A model generated the notes under the pieces. The model made no database searches. It saw only the letters and a list, made by a program, of their open reading frames with translations, and had not been told where the DNA came from. This document shows positions 22,788 through 36,300 of a stretch of 64,000 bases of DNA, piece by piece (within the stretch, counting starts at the first letter, position 1; each line of letters starts with the position of its first letter). The stretch lies in the NCBI GenBank assembly GCA_000733355.1, contig JNVV01000001.1, positions 4,242,069 to 4,306,068 on the forward strand. The letters run 5' to 3'. This stretch comes from Falciphora oryzae (taxonomy: Eukaryota > Ascomycota > Sordariomycetes > Magnaporthales > Magnaporthaceae). The translations under genes and the position numbers were made by a program.

Positions 22788-25601
22788 GCCGCGACGATAC
22801 GCATGCTTCCGAACGATACACTCGCCTTTTCCGCCATCTCGATGGTGGCTGCTGGTGACGCAGGCAACAGCGGCACCAGTGGTCATCATTCAACAGCTCC
22901 GACACGATTGCTGTGTCCACGTCGCGATATTGCACGGCAACGACCATGACCTGGCGGCCCATCCGGTCCTGCGCGCGCAATAGCTTGCTGAGAAAAGTTT
23001 CTCTGACGCGATGTTCTTATTTCTCTTTCTATTGTTTATTATTTATTACGCTACCATCATGGCCGATTACGAGAACCACGACAGCATCCTCCTTGATCAT
23101 CTTTGCCTCGTCGGGACCTTACTTTCCCCATAATGCTTTCACATTTCACATTCTCCCTGCACACATATGTACTCTCACACTTTTCCCCTTGGGGCTTTCC
23201 GTGGCATCTTTGAAAACTCGCTTCTTGGACGACCAGGCGGAGATGGGCACCACAAGAGAAAGGGCAAGCCGCGTCGGCTCAGGCGTCTGTGCTTGACTTG
23301 CGAGGAGAGTGGGAGAAAACTCGATTTATCGGGACACTAATTCACCATGGAAGGAGGGTTTCCGAAGGAAAATATGGCGTTTTACGGAGGCGGAGGGTTT
23401 GCATTTGACACGACTTTGTTATGTATTAAAGGTGTACTTTCTGCAATGGGTTTAGCCAAGAAAGGGGGAGGTCCAGGCGAGAACAAGTGCGTTAAGTTTT
23501 CTGTTCACTTTTTTGACTCTTGATCTTTCACTTTTTCTCTCCTGTTGTCTCTACTCCCCCTTTCTGGCTCGAGTTATCAGGGGACGGCGGTCTGTTTAAC
23601 TATTATTAGAGATCTGTGGGCATCCGAGCAAAAAATTCGTCAGGTATTGCCTCAAATACATCGGTAAAATGGTACGAAAGTACAACAGACACCGCTTGTC
23701 TTTGGCCGTTATCGTTTGTGCTCGCGCAATGGTGAACCGACTGGATGAGCCTTGTTTCCCCACTTGGCGAGGTGACATGCTCGCCCCAGATGTTCAGCCA
23801 AGACGAGGGCCCCGGAGGCAGGTCAAGTGATTGTGATCATTTATCATTGGGGAATATGCTGGCAACCTCCACCCGTATTTGGGCACCCCTGGGATTCGGT
23901 ACAGATTGCCTGTCTATGGGACTCTCAGCCATGCGCAAGCCTAGTGTGGTACCGAAATTCTTCTCTTATGATCATCAGGATCCCGTTCTTGAAGTTCAGG
24001 GACCCTTCGCTTCAAAGGCCCAGACCTCAATTTTTCTTCCCTTTACTGACATGAACATGCGCAAGGCAGTGTCGATCAATCCCCCCGTCGCCCGGAGACT
24101 GAAAATAAGAAAAAAAAAAAAAAAAAAAAGGTTGCAGCCGCCCATGCAGGGAAACCCCAAGCGCAGTCGGCTCATGGCTGTTGGGGGTTGCCTTGAATAA
24201 GGTAAAGTAACTCTAGCTGAGAATGAAAAGCAGCAGCAAGATTGTGAGAAACAAGCAAAAAAGCGCGGACCCCACCCTGGCGGGCAGACGGCGCTCACGA
24301 TTCGCGCGCAAGGAAGAAAAAACAGAAAAATAAAAAGAAAAATAAGAAACTAGCGTGCATGGGATTGGGTTCTCCCAACCGGGGAGCTAAGCCGCTTTAG
24401 GAAGGGACAGCCAGATGACGAGATCGAAATCTCGCATCTTGACCGCCGCCGCCCGCCACCCGCCTCACGGACCAGACCGCGGGCTTAGTTGTCACCGTCC
24501 GTGTTGGAAAGGGCGTTGCAAGTGGTTGGTTTTATGGGCATTTGTGGGGGGAAAGAGAAAGAAAAAAAGGTGTCAACCCGTGAGAGGAGGACACCAAACT
24601 CAATGCATTCCAGCATCGTCAGCACTGCCAACACTGCCAGCAATCACATTGGTTTCCAAGAAAAAAAAACTGAGGCTGAACTTGAACAGTGTCCGAGATT
24701 AGGCCAAATGGCAGCAGCCAACATCATGTGTCCGCGCTGGTTTGCTGACGCTAGCCCCAAAATTCAATTGACACAGACCGCATGTGGGCTAGCCCGGCGG
24801 CGCGCATGCCACCAGACCCCTGTCACAGATCGTGCCGCGGTGGCCGAGAACGGAATAGGCGACAGATTTTTGCGACAGCAGGGGAGGGTAAAAAAAAAAA
24901 AAATACCTGACTGACGGTGTGAGGCCAGAAGCAGCGCAAATTGTTCTTTTTTTGCTCACAGGGGCTCGACAAACCACCCCTGCGCCCTTTGCTCCTTTTG
25001 GCTTGTGCCCTTTTTTCTTTTCGAGATCCTCCTATTCCATTTTGTGCCCTGCATAGACAGACCTTTAGACTGTTAGATCTACACGTAGACTTCTTACCTT
25101 GCCCTAGATCGCGCTCCCGCCTTTCTCACTCTGGCGGCGTCTCCTCCCTCGCCCTTCCATCCACTTGTGACTCGTCCTCGTCCCACCGCGAGCGCCGCGC
25201 CGGTCCCGGAGGCGTCCCTGCAAATTTCGCTCAACCCACCGGATCCTCCCTCTCTCTCGGCGCTTCCCAAGGGCCGATTCCGAGCCCCCCGTTCGAGCAG
25301 CCCGCCTCCATCCCCGGATCAACAACACCTGAGATCCACACCCACACAACCACCCACCCAGCCCTCAAGTCCACCGAAACCCCGGGCCCGTGCTGCCCGT
25401 TTGCCGAGCACCCCCGAGCCAAAACCCTCGAGCCGCGCATCGCAATTGGCGACCTGGCGAGACCCCCCACCAAACACCAAGTTGAGCCTCGACGGGAGAA
25501 ACCTCCGCGCTATATTATAGCATACAGAGAGTCTCGAGACTGGGGGACGCACCGACCGTCGAAGAGCTGGTGGTAGCCACACAGATAAACACGCCGTCAA
25601 G
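22788..25601. other. Intergenic; cyclin 3' flank and AGC1 promoter
   Basis: About 2.8 kb without a supported gene. A TTTATTATTTATTA stretch near 23030 could serve in cyclin 3'-end formation. Poly-A runs lie near 24110-24129 and 24890-24902. The last 500 nt (25100-25600) are C-rich, typical of a strong fungal promoter or leader, and run into the AGC1 start with context GTCAAGATGGC. Confidence 0.6.
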
Positions 25602-27972
25602 ATGGCAACGAAAGCGGCGGCGGTCAAGGAGGCCGTCAAGGAGACCCTGATCGGCTCTGCAGAAGAGCCCGCCAAGCTCTCTGCCCAGACCAAGGCGCGC
25701 TTCCAGAAGTTCGCCGCCAAGGACCCGTCCTCGGGGGAGCTGTCCATGGGCGTGGAGGAGTTCACCAACGCCATCGCCCCACCAGGAGAGGACTACGTGA
25801 GTTGCCCAGACCCCTGGCGCACTGCTGGCTGAGCCCTTCTTGACGTGTGGCTTCCGGTCTCGCGTGTCCGCGGCTTGAGGCGCTGCGGGCACGGAGGGTG
25901 AGTCGAGGCTGACCGAGGACCGCGTTCCGGACTGCAGCACAAGATCAAGCGCGAACAGTACTCGATCCTCTTCAGGGTGGCAGACCGCAAGGGCGCCGGC
26001 CGCGTGTCTCTGGCCGACTGGGCCTACTTCGAGAACGTCCTCATGAAGCCCGATGCCGAGTACGAGATCGCGTTCCGGCTGTTCGACGTCGAGCGCCTGG
26101 GCACCGTTAAGTACGAGGACTTCAGGCGCCTGTACGAGCTCAACAAGGGCGAGGACACCATCCCCTTCAACTGGGATTGCGAGTGGGCCAAGCTGTACAT
26201 CGGCGACAAGAAGAAGCGCCACAGCATGGACTACCCGCAGTTCTCGCAGATGCTGCGCGGCCTGCAAGGCGAGCGCATCCGCCAGGCCTTCCTGCTCTTT
26301 GACGGCGACGGCGACGGCTTCATCGAGCCCGAGGACTTTGAGCGCATCATCCTCGAGACGTCCAAGCACAAGCTGTCGGACCACCTGCTCCAGAACCTGA
26401 GCACGCTGTGCAACATCTCGCAGGGCAGCAAGGTCTCGTACGCCAACGTGCGCGCCTTCCAGAACATGATCAAGGAGATGGACCTGGTCGAGCTCATCGT
26501 GCGCCGGGCCTGCGCTAAGAGCGCGGACGGCAAGATCACGAGGACTGAGTTCCTGAACCAGGCCGCCAACATCACCCGCTTCTCCCTCTTCACGCCCATG
26601 GAGGCCGACATCCTCTTCCACTTTGCCAGCCTGGACGAACCGTCAGGACGCCTGGGCCTGCGCGACTTTGCAAAGGTGCTGGACCCGTCCTGGAGGAGCC
26701 AAGGGTCTGACAGGCCGGCGCAGGCTGCCGTGACGGCCGTGGCCGCCGCGGGGCGGTCGACGGCGCAAAAGCTTCTGCACGACGCGCTCGAGGGCGCCTA
26801 CAACTTCGGGCTGGGCAGCGTGGCGGGCGCGTTCGGCGCCTTCATGGTGTACCCCATCGACCTGGTCAAGACGCGCATGCAGAACCAGCGCGGCGTGCGG
26901 CCAGGCGAGCGGCTGTACAAGAACTCGATCGACTGCTTCCAGAAGGTGGTGCGGAACGAGGGCTTCCTGGGCCTGTACTCGGGCGTGCTGCCGCAGCTCG
27001 TCGGCGTCGCGCCCGAGAAGGCCATCAAGCTGACGGTCAACGACCTCGTGCGCGGCTGGACGACGGACAAGAACGGCAACATCTGGTGGCCGAGCGAGGT
27101 CCTGGCTGGTGGCAGCGCAGGAGCTTGCCAAGTTGTGAGTTTTGTGTTCCAGACGAAGCCAGTCTTCCGAAGTTATAGACCAGCTGACTGACACCCTTGG
27201 TTCTCTGGCACAGGTCTTCACCAACCCCCTCGAGATCGTCAAGATCCGGCTCCAGGTGCAGGGCGAGGTGGCCAAGACTGTCGCGGACGCGCCGAAGCGG
27301 TCGGCCATGTGGATCGTGCGCAACCTGGGCCTGATGGGCCTGTACAAGGGCGCGTCGGCGTGCCTGCTGCGCGACGTGCCCTTCTCGGCCATCTACTTCC
27401 CGGCCTACAGCCACCTCAAGAAGGACGTGTTCGGCGAGTCGCCGACCAAGAAGCTCGGCATCCTGCAGCTCCTGCTCTCGGGCGCCATCGCGGGCATGCC
27501 AGCCGCGTACCTGACGACGCCCTTCGACGTCATCAAGACGCGCCTCCAGGTCGAGCAGCGGAAAGGCGAGACGAGCTACACGGGCCTCCGGCACGCGGCC
27601 CAGACCATCATGAGGGAGGAGGGCTTCCGCGCCTTCTTCAAGGGCGGCCTGGCCCGCATCTTCCGCTCGTCGCCCCAGTTCGGCTTCACCCTGACGGCGT
27701 ACGAGATCCTGCAGAACTCGATCCCGTACCCGGGCAAGCGGAGCCACGAGCTGGCCGGCGCCACGGCCGGAGGTCCGCTGCTCGGGGGCGCCGCCGCCGC
27801 CACGCTGTCGGAGAAGACGTCGGCCGACTCGAGCCCGTTTGCGCGCAGCAGGAACGCGCTCAAGATCATCCTGGATCTCGACGAGGACTTTGGCAAGGTC
27901 AAGGTAGGCGGCGACCACCAGGCGTGGAAGACGCTGCCCGGCGTCATGGGCGGCGGTGCCCGCTCCAGCTAA
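25602..27972 (+). CDS. AGC1: Calcium-regulated mitochondrial aspartate/glutamate carrier
   Basis: Modelled as join(25602..25796, 25938..27134, 27214..27972), 716 residues, with introns GTGAGT...CTGCAG (141 nt) and GTGAGT...GGCACAG (79 nt). The N-terminal half carries EF-hand modules. Only one loop is fully canonical, [12 protein letters not shown] at about 187-198; others such as [12 protein letters not shown] and [12 protein letters not shown] are degenerate, as in aralar/citrin. The C-terminal half has three solute-carrier repeats with [16 protein letters not shown] and PFDVIKTR signatures, starting near residue 356. The family exchanges mitochondrial aspartate for cytosolic glutamate plus a proton in the inner membrane (malate-aspartate shuttle), with calcium sensed on the intermembrane side. 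The architecture and length match animal aralar better than the longer yeast Agc1. A tail of about 70 residues follows the last repeat. Confidence 0.92.
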
Positions 27973-28981
27973 AAGAAAACAGAACCAGATCCATTTGTTT
28001 GGATTTTTGGGGTTTGGATGTGCGATGGGAAAAAGAGAAACTTTTTTACTCTTTGGTTTTTTGCGTCGTTGGCTTTGAGTTATTGTCTTTTTTACGGTTG
28101 AGCTTTCTTCTAAGTGATAATCTAGCCCTCTGACCCGCGCGGTTCTGGCTTTTGGTGAGACGGCACGACCATTGGGGGGAGGAGCGGCGAATGGGGAACA
28201 TTTGATGGACGACGGAAGTCGGTGCGTGCTCAAATCGTACCACCTTGCTTGGCCGTCGGCTGGTGGGACCTTCCCTCCCCCTCACGATCAACGGCCGGGC
28301 TCCCGTCGCCCGAACCCTGCCATCTTTTTTCGAGTCGCCTGTTTTTTTTTTTTTTTTTTTTTTTTTTTCCCACACGGTCGGGTCATCATCTTCTTTCCAC
28401 AGGGGCAGAATAAACTGCCCAAGTTGGAGATACCTTTGTTTAGCATGGGGCGGGACGGGAACATGGGAGGACGGCGGCGGTGCACAAGCGTGAGAAAGAA
28501 ACACAAAAACGGTCGGGAGGGAGCATTTAAACTTGGAGGCCTTGTTTTTTTCTTTCTTTCTTTTCCTGTCCGCCTTATTTTGACTTTTTCCCCCATTTGA
28601 TTCGGCGTTGACACAAGGTTGCCTTTTGGGGGTCGCATCTTGCATTTTCTCCTTTCGTCCCCATTCCAGCACATACTCACTTTATGTTCCCCTATGTTTC
28701 TTCCTGGTTCATTTTCGAGCTCTAGACTGTATAAGATCTTAGAGATGAGCTTGGATGCTTCTTTGTTGGGGCTATAGTCATAGTTGTGTGTACTAAATAG
28801 ACCGAACTTGACACTTCTATTTGTTCTTCGTATGGACGATGTTTCCTCCTTGCCAACCCGCGAGATGATTCAATCCTGCGGACTTGCTGCTCAACGATGT
28901 TCTGGAATAGGGCTCACACCGAGTTCGCATCGCAGTTATTCCATATCACCACAAAAGACCTAGTCAGACAAAGGGAAGTGC
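27973..28981. other. Convergent 3' flanks, no gene seen
   Basis: About 1 kb between the AGC1 stop and the SNF2-gene stop. It holds a T-run of about 28 nt at 28341-28368 and several T-rich patches. No coding stretch has motif support. Confidence 0.6.
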
Positions 28982-31900
28982 TCAGATAAGACGACGGAGA
29001 TCCTGCACGAGAAGTGACAAAAGTCATGTCAGCTGTGACACAAATGAGAGAACATCGATTTGGGGCCGGTTTCCTTACCTCCAGGCTGCTTAGCCCGTCG
29101 TATGCGCCTGCCTCGGCTTGCGGCGCGATCAGGAGGCCCTCGAGCTTCCTCTTCGATTGCTGCAGTTCTAGCACGCGCTGTTGTCGCCGTCATGCTTTGT
29201 GTAAGTCGGCCATCCACGCGAGAGTCGGTAGGGAGTGGTTGACTGACCTCCTCGAACGTGTCTTTCACGAAGAACCGCACTGTAGTGACTTCACTCTTCT
29301 GTCCAAGCCGATGGATTCTAGCCAGGGCTTGCTCCTCGACGGTGGGGTTCCTGGGAATGTGTTAGTTCGCTGAAGAACACCGTGAGATCCGAGGATATTA
29401 CCAGTGAGGCTCCATCAGGAACGCCGTCGATGCCTCTGTGAGTGTGAGTCTGGGAGGCAGCAGGGTTAGCAGCAAAAAAAGGGTCTTATCAATCATCGTC
29501 GCGGTTGACATAATAGGGGCATGATCAAGAGATACGCACCCAGCCGCACCGCAGGACAGTGTCAGAAGAAGCACTTTCACTCCTGTATCTTTCCTGAACC
29601 TTTTGATGACGCCGTCCCGATGTCGCTGCGCCACCTTGCCATCGAACCGCTCATATCTGATGCCAGCTCGGCCCAGTCCAGCCTGAATGAGATCCAAGGT
29701 CATTGTCCAGCTCGAGAAAACGACACTAGGACACCACCGAGTCAGTGATCAAAGAAACAGGAACGCGATGGTTGGTATCTACATCACTGATTCCGATGGA
29801 TGGGTGAAAAACTTACCTCTTCTTGTCGGTGGGGAGACCGAGCAGCTGTGATATCAGGGCAATGACCTTGCTCGAGAGCTGGCAGTTGGTCATGGCGCTA
29901 TCCTGCGTTCTTGATGGCCCGTGGTCGGACGGCCCAAAGCCGTCCTCCAGGGTCTTCCAGCCCAGAGACACCGGCGCTATATCGTGCTCCGGACTGTGCC
30001 TGCAAGTGACAGACTGATTGCGTGCGACGGCGCTCCTCGCGCAGTCCGCACACACGAAGGAGAAGCACCGGGCATAGTGCGGGCCGACAGTGGCCGAAGG
30101 GGCGCCGTCGGTGTCGTCGAAGGCGGCAGTGGTCAGGCTGGAGGACTCTCCGCAGAAGGCGCACGCCACAGGGTACATCTCGCGGCGGTGGTCGAATGCG
30201 AGCTGCGCGACGGATTTCCAGTCTCCTGTAGAAGCACCCTCCGCAATACTGTGTCTTGAGCTGTAGTTCAGCCCGAGATCGCAAACCACGCGGAGGGCGT
30301 TGATCCTCTGCAACACCGTGATGTAGGACATGGACGCCGGTCTGCCGTCTCCGCCGTCGCAGGCCTCCTCGATCCGGGCTAGGGTCTGCGCCTTGAGCTC
30401 GTCGTACAGTTTCCTTTCCTCAGGAGAAAACTCGACCGGGAGCTTAAGGTCGGTTCTCTTTGGTAGTTCGATGACGGTCTTTGGTCGCCGGAGGACTAGC
30501 CCGTTGGTCACAGTCTTTAGTCTCTTTGCGGCGTCTTCGACATTTCCTGACTTCCAGAGTCTCCCAATGTCATAGTCAAAGCGTCCCGAGTCGTCATAGG
30601 GATGGGCCCGAATGAATTTCAGAAGGCTCTCCATATCCCTGATTGAGTTCTGCACAGGTGTTCCTGTAACAGCCCATCTTGATGTAGCTTTGAGAGCGCA
30701 TACTGCCCTCGACATCCGGGATTTTGCGTTTCGGATCATGTGAGCTGTTGGGGTCAGTTCACTTTCCAGAAACAAGATCAAGGGCGAAGTAGTGTGATGT
30801 GATTTGTACCTTCGTCAAGGATGATGCGGCTCCAAGAAGCTGAGAAGAGGAAGCTTCTCTGGGTTGAATTTTGGCTGCCCCAGTCCAAAGCTACTGTGTG
30901 ATATGTCGACAGTATGATATGATGTTTTGCTGCCTCTTCGGCGCTGGTGAGTTTTTGGTCTCCATAATGGAGACCCCAGGACATTGCGCCCGGTTTGACA
31001 TGCCTTGTGTTGGGCGTCTGGGGTTAGTCGATGAAGGAGAATCCGAGGTAGAAAATTGGAGCACATGGCCAACTCACTCATCCAGCTGGTCCTGCCATGT
31101 ATCCAGCACTTTTTGAGTGGGTTATGAGGTCAGTACTTGGGATGAGGTGATAACGGAAGCCCCCGAGTCGCACGCTGGCATGGGTTTGCGGACTTACAAG
31201 GAGGCGGAACGATAATCAAGGTTGGAAGAATCTCCAACTTTGGAGCATCACTGGTATCTCGGAACATTTCGCTATGATCCGTTGCCGCCAATGCTATCAT
31301 GGTCAGTGTCTTGCCCAGTCCCATCGGATCTGCGATGATGCCGCCACAGAACTCAGGGGGTTCATCGTTATGCCATGTTTGGGATATCCGGTTCACAAAG
31401 CTAGAGGGTTACTAAAATGTTAGGTGATCCTTAAGGCAGATTGNNNNNNNNNNNNNNNNNNNNNNNNNNNNNNNNNNNNNNNNNNNNNNNNNNNNNNNNN
31501 NNNNNNNNNNNNNNNNNNNNNNNNNNNNNNNNNNNNNNNNNNNNNNNNNNNNNNNNNCGTTGCTTGTTTGTGTCAGATCCCAGAAGTCCGCCGACTCCTG
31601 TCTGAAATCCCACCCAGATTCTCGTCGCAGCAGAAACGTGAGCGCTTGTTTTTGATGCCTAGCAGACAGATGCGAAGCGTCATGTTAGTATATCAAAGCA
31701 TTGCGCATAGCTTCAAGGTATACACAACTTACATCTTGAGAAACGTCCTGAGGATGTCTTCAGGAGAATGTGATTCGGGGAGATTTTCGTGAGCGTCTGG
31801 AATCAGTTCAGGGGCATTGGGATCGGCGAATAAAATAGCTTCGGCATTGGCGCGCTCCTTTGACAGGTCAAAGACCATGGGGCAGCAGTCCAGCGAGGAT

Positions 31901-32928
31901 AATCGATGAGGGTTGCAGTACTTTACGTTGCGGTCGCAGTTTGTTGGGTCTTGGAGGTAGACATCCGCCTGCTGGAAGAAGGCGCCGACATCCTTGCTCA
32001 TGTCCGCAGGCCCGTAAATAATTAGTGAGAGGGTACATTTCTGCACTATTTCGCCAAACTGGGCCCTGTGATTGGTCTTTGACTGCAGCGTTTGGGAAGG
32101 GTTGATGGCGCAGGACATCTGCAGTTCTAATGGTGGTGCCTCAAGCATCGCCTGGACGATCTCGATATACTCGACGGCAAGCTTGCCACAGTAGGCCATC
32201 TCAGAAGATCGAGATTTGAAGGTGCAATCCGGCTCTATTGTCACGGGGAAGCCGGCCATTGGTTGAAAACTTGTCGACGGCCCCTTGCAGCTGCCAGGGA
32301 ATGAGATCTGGGGGGAGTGGTATCTTAGTACCATGGTGCAGCACTGATGCTCTGATGCGGGTGGATGTACCATTCCGTAGCAGACAGTTGTGTCTGCGAT
32401 ATCGTTGCCTTCATTGGAGAGGTCTTTTATGCCTTCTCCATGTTCGTTGGCGCTGGTTTGCACCGCCACTTCATCGGGGCCGAGGAGCGATACAGCATTG
32501 AGCTGGCCAATATCTAGGCAGTCGTCTAGACGGGCATCTAGACACGCGTCATAATCCCTCATGGAGCTTTCAGAGGCCGGGCCCCCGTGCCAGGCCCCGG
32601 TGACGCCCCAACTGGTGCAAGCCAGCCCGCCGGCGCCTCTCCAAACCGATTCGACGCTAGTTTGCACCACCCCTTCCAGAGGGAATGAGGTGGGAAACGT
32701 GGGTTGTCCATAGCCTTGCACTTGCCGGCGCGGGTTCGCGTTGGTGTGTGTTAGAGTAGGGAGCCCAAAGGCGCCCTGGGGGAGAAACGGGTTGGCCGCC
32801 CATGTGGATGGCTCGTTGCATGTAGTTGTCGTTGTTGATTCTGACCAGGTGCTCCTGAGAGGAGGCGGGGTTCTGGCGGCCTCGTCCTGGCCATACGGCC
32901 ATTCTCGCTTTCGTTGAGAGGAAGCCAT
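28982..32928 (-). CDS. SNF2-family DNA-dependent ATPase, Rad5/Rad16-like
   Basis: Minus strand. Exons read from the start: 32928-31733, 31658 into the assembly gap, 31400-31198, 31108-31078, 31003-30810, 30744-29817, 29725-29540, 29449-29402, 29350-29248, 29177-29079, 29002-28982. All visible junctions keep frame and have GT/AG borders. About 398 N-terminal residues show no known domain. The ATPase core then follows: HQKQALTFLLRRE, DPMGLGKT (motif I), DEAH (II), TGTPVQN (III). A Cys/His-rich insert (CAFC...HYARC...CADC) resembles a degenerate RING. The helicase C lobe has SVVFSSWT, LSCGAAGLTLTEAS and ARIHRLGQ. The last exon encodes only DLRRLI. Such proteins are DNA translocases in repair or chromatin work. 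The exon that enters the gap and its donor are not visible, so length and frame across the gap are uncertain. Confidence 0.82.
31444..31557. other. Assembly gap (114 N) inside the SNF2 gene
   Basis: 114 unknown bases. They hide the end of exon 2 and the donor of the following intron, whose branch point (CACCTAACA) and acceptor (CCCTCTAG) are visible just after the gap on the minus strand. The run length may be nominal. Confidence 0.98.
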
Positions 32929-33392
32929 CAGAAGGTAGAGCTGGTGCGTCGTTATATTCTCGTGCGCAGAGTTTCTTTATTTTATTTCTTCTTACTGCTG
33001 GCTGAAATATCAGACATCCGCATCGTGTCGCTCATCTCGTCAGGCGCGATGAAGACTGGATCGAGAGACGATAGCATCTAGCGGTCTGGGCTGCATCAGA
33101 CGCGGCAAATACGGATTCATTATTGGCTGCGTGTGCATGCAGCAGGAGGTGGCTGTGTCCCGGGTCGTGGCTGCCTCCAAAGACGGGCGAGGCACACTAA
33201 CATCCACACATGAAAACCGATTGGGTGAGGCCGGCTGCTCCTTGGGTTGGAGTCCGCCCAGCCAGCCTGACCTCGATTGGATCCATGTAATGGATGCCCA
33301 GCGTCGCTGTGCTGTGTCTAAAATTGCCAGGCTTGATCTTTATCCTGGCGACAGCAATTGCAACTCTCCATGCAACCCAGGCGCTGCCCTCA
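32929..33392. promoter_or_regulatory. Divergent intergenic region between SNF2 and NLR-like genes
   Basis: About 460 nt separate the two divergently oriented starts, so it must hold both promoters. TTTATTTTATTT near 32975 is the only strongly AT-rich patch. An in-frame ATG at 33294 upstream of the chosen NLR start would add 33 residues with a hydrophobic segment; I treat that as leader. Confidence 0.45.
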
Positions 33393-36300
33393 ATGCCGCC
33401 CTTTGTTCTGAGAGCTTGTGAGCCTGGCCGAATCGAAGCCAGGCTCATGATCCAGGGCGCATTCGAAGACCTACGCACATTGGTTTGGCCAGCCCATACA
33501 TCTGAATTTGCCTCGACCACCCTCCAGGATGTTCGGACAGCAGCGATTGAGGTCGAGCGGGAGCTTGCGGCGCGCCAGCTGCTTCGAAACACGCGCCGCC
33601 TGGATGCCTTATTCCGAGGATTAGAGCACTACTCCAACGTCGTAGAGACTCTTTGCCAAGGGACCGACCATCTGCCCTGGATCTGGGCCCCTGTCAAGCT
33701 CGTCTTGAAGGCAAGCCGCTCCCTCAACTATCCAAGCGTCCCAGTATCTACTGACCACAGAACCGCCCCTGCTAACTTGTTGGGGAATAGATGTCATCTG
33801 GCTGCATCGAGGCATTCGAGAGCCTGATCAAAACCTATGCGCAAATTGCTGAGCACCTGGGCAGATTCGAGCGCTTGCATCGTCCCTTCAACGACAACCC
33901 GGACTTCCACCCGACATTTGCTGCCTTCTACGTGGAAATACTCGCCTTTCACAAAATCGCCTACAAATTTGTGACACGTCGCTGTAGGTAGCAAACAGTA
34001 CACCGGGACTAATGGTACTTCCTGAAGGTGGACTGATTGTTTCCTCTGCTAGGCTGGAAGACTATGTTTGCCACATCATGGGGCCGGTCTAAGCAGAAGC
34101 TCAACAATATCCTCGAGGATCTAAGGAAACACGGGGAAATTATCGACGAGGTTTCCAGCGCGCGCATTGCCGAGGCCAGAAATATGGGACAAGAGCTGCA
34201 GTCCTGGAAAGAGGTCACTCTCCACCGGCTCATGCAAAGCGAGAAAGAGCAGAGTGAGTGCCACTTGGAAAGAATAACCTCGTGGCTTGGAATCGACGAC
34301 TCGGACCAAGCCTCTCTTCGAGACTCGCTGGTCGGGGTCGGCTTAGAGCATCCGGGCACCGCCGACTGGATCTTGAAGCACCAAGACATGGACTCCTGGA
34401 TTCAGCCAAATGCCAAGAACCCATTCTTGCTTCTGAAAGGGGGCCCGGGGACGGGTAAAAGCGTCCTCAGTGCCAGGGTAATAAGGTCCCTCCGGGATTC
34501 GGGACGTTCCATCGTGCTCAGCCATTTCTGCTCCTATTCGCCCAGCGCAACCACTCGCTACGACGTTATGGTCAAATCACTCCTACTAGGGTGCGTAAAG
34601 GCCGACCATGACCTCGCCGCTCATATATACGATGAACACGTCACTGGCAAGCAAGCGAGCATAGGCCTGCTTGAAAAACTTCTGGAGACAGCCGTCGAGG
34701 TCATTGGAGACAACGATGCGGTCCACATAATACTCGACGGCGTGGATGAGTGTCTTGCGGAGACGCAGCGCAAAATCTTCCGACTCATCGACAGGCTGGT
34801 CACCAATGGATCTGTGTGCAAGATTCTGGCGTCAGTACGAAGTTCCATGGTCGTCCCGCACGCCAAGCTGCGCAAGACGGCATCAACGGTGTCTTTATCC
34901 GAGGAGAAAGACTGTGTAGGTGAAGCCATACGACACTTCGTCACCACCGCTTTGAGGAACATGCATAGAAAGCTATCTGAGATGGGTCTGCCCGATCAAT
35001 CCGTGCCAGAGTTAGCATCCAGAATAGTTACCAAAGCCGACGGTAAGCTATAATCAGCGTGAAGCTGACTTGTAACGCGATATCTGACAGAGCAAGACGG
35101 AATTTAGGCATGTTTCTCTGGGCTCGTCTCATTCTCAACTACCTCGACGCCAACTTCTTCTACAGTAGAGCCGAGTTCACCGAGGCGATAGAGGCCATCC
35201 CGCAAGAGCTCTCCCAGTTGTGAGTGAGATTGACATTCTGAAGGGAATGGATTCTCTAAGATGCACTGTTGGAATCCTCACTAGGAAATAGTCACTAATC
35301 CTTTCCATATAGCTACGAGAAGATTTTGTCTCACGTTCTTTCACGCTGTGACTCTCGCTCGGCACATCGCCTTAAGGGCATATTCGGCTGGATAGCGTTT
35401 GCAAAGCGCCCACTCCAGATGTCGGAGCTACAGTCTGCCCTGCTATTCGACAGTCCAGGCGACGTTGCTGACCGTCCAGTGCCGAACTACGTGCTCGAGG
35501 CGTGTGGGCCTCTGGTTGAGAGGCGAAAGGATTCGACCATATGCTTCATCCATGTATCAGTCAAAGAGTACGTTTCACCCTATGGGTACGGGATATTCTA
35601 GCGAGAGCCGAATAAAGCCTTACTAACGCATATGTTGAACCCATCGTCAGATATCTCCAGAGGAACGACTGCGTCGAAGCTGTCCGCCTCTCGCGACAAA
35701 CCGTTCTATGGAACAACGGGCTCTCATCCCTGAGGTGTCTTCGGAGAGCATTTGAAGTATTCGGCCCGTCAACCCCAGAATTGACGAGAAACATCCAGGC
35801 TCTCCGAGGAGTGTGGGCATTTTTGCCTTACACGAGGGAAACGTGGTTCCGGGAGCTGCGTGAAATGGCCTCTGTACCGCAAGAGGAGTGGAACCCCTCG
35901 TTTTGGGATCTCGCTCAGCAGCTATCACAAGTCTTGGCGGCATCGCGGCCGGGCCATGCCGTACGCCAGGCCGGAGCTTCCATCCCGGGGCTCGAAGCTA
36001 TTCGATCACTTGACAGTCTCTGGTCTGAGGCCGCCGCCAGCCTGGTAGCCGAGTCTAAGGGGGAGATATTGGCAGCGGAGACAACCGATTCCGGTAAGTT
36101 CGCGTTCGCAAGGCCACACAGTACATACAATGCTAAGCGAGGGACGCAACCCTAGATTGCTCCAGACAGCCGCAGAGCATCCAGGACATTCACGCCAACT
36201 ACGAGTGGGTGATCCGGCAGCTGATCAGCATCAGCCACCACCCCGACATCAACGCGTCGGAACTCGAGCACTTTCGAGAGAACTTGACGAGAGGCGCCTA

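Noticed and set aside
33294..33392. An earlier in-frame ATG of the NLR-like gene with a hydrophobic, signal-like N-terminus
   Set aside because: A secreted or anchored NLR would be unexpected and the stretch reads like leader sequence; kept only as an alternative start.
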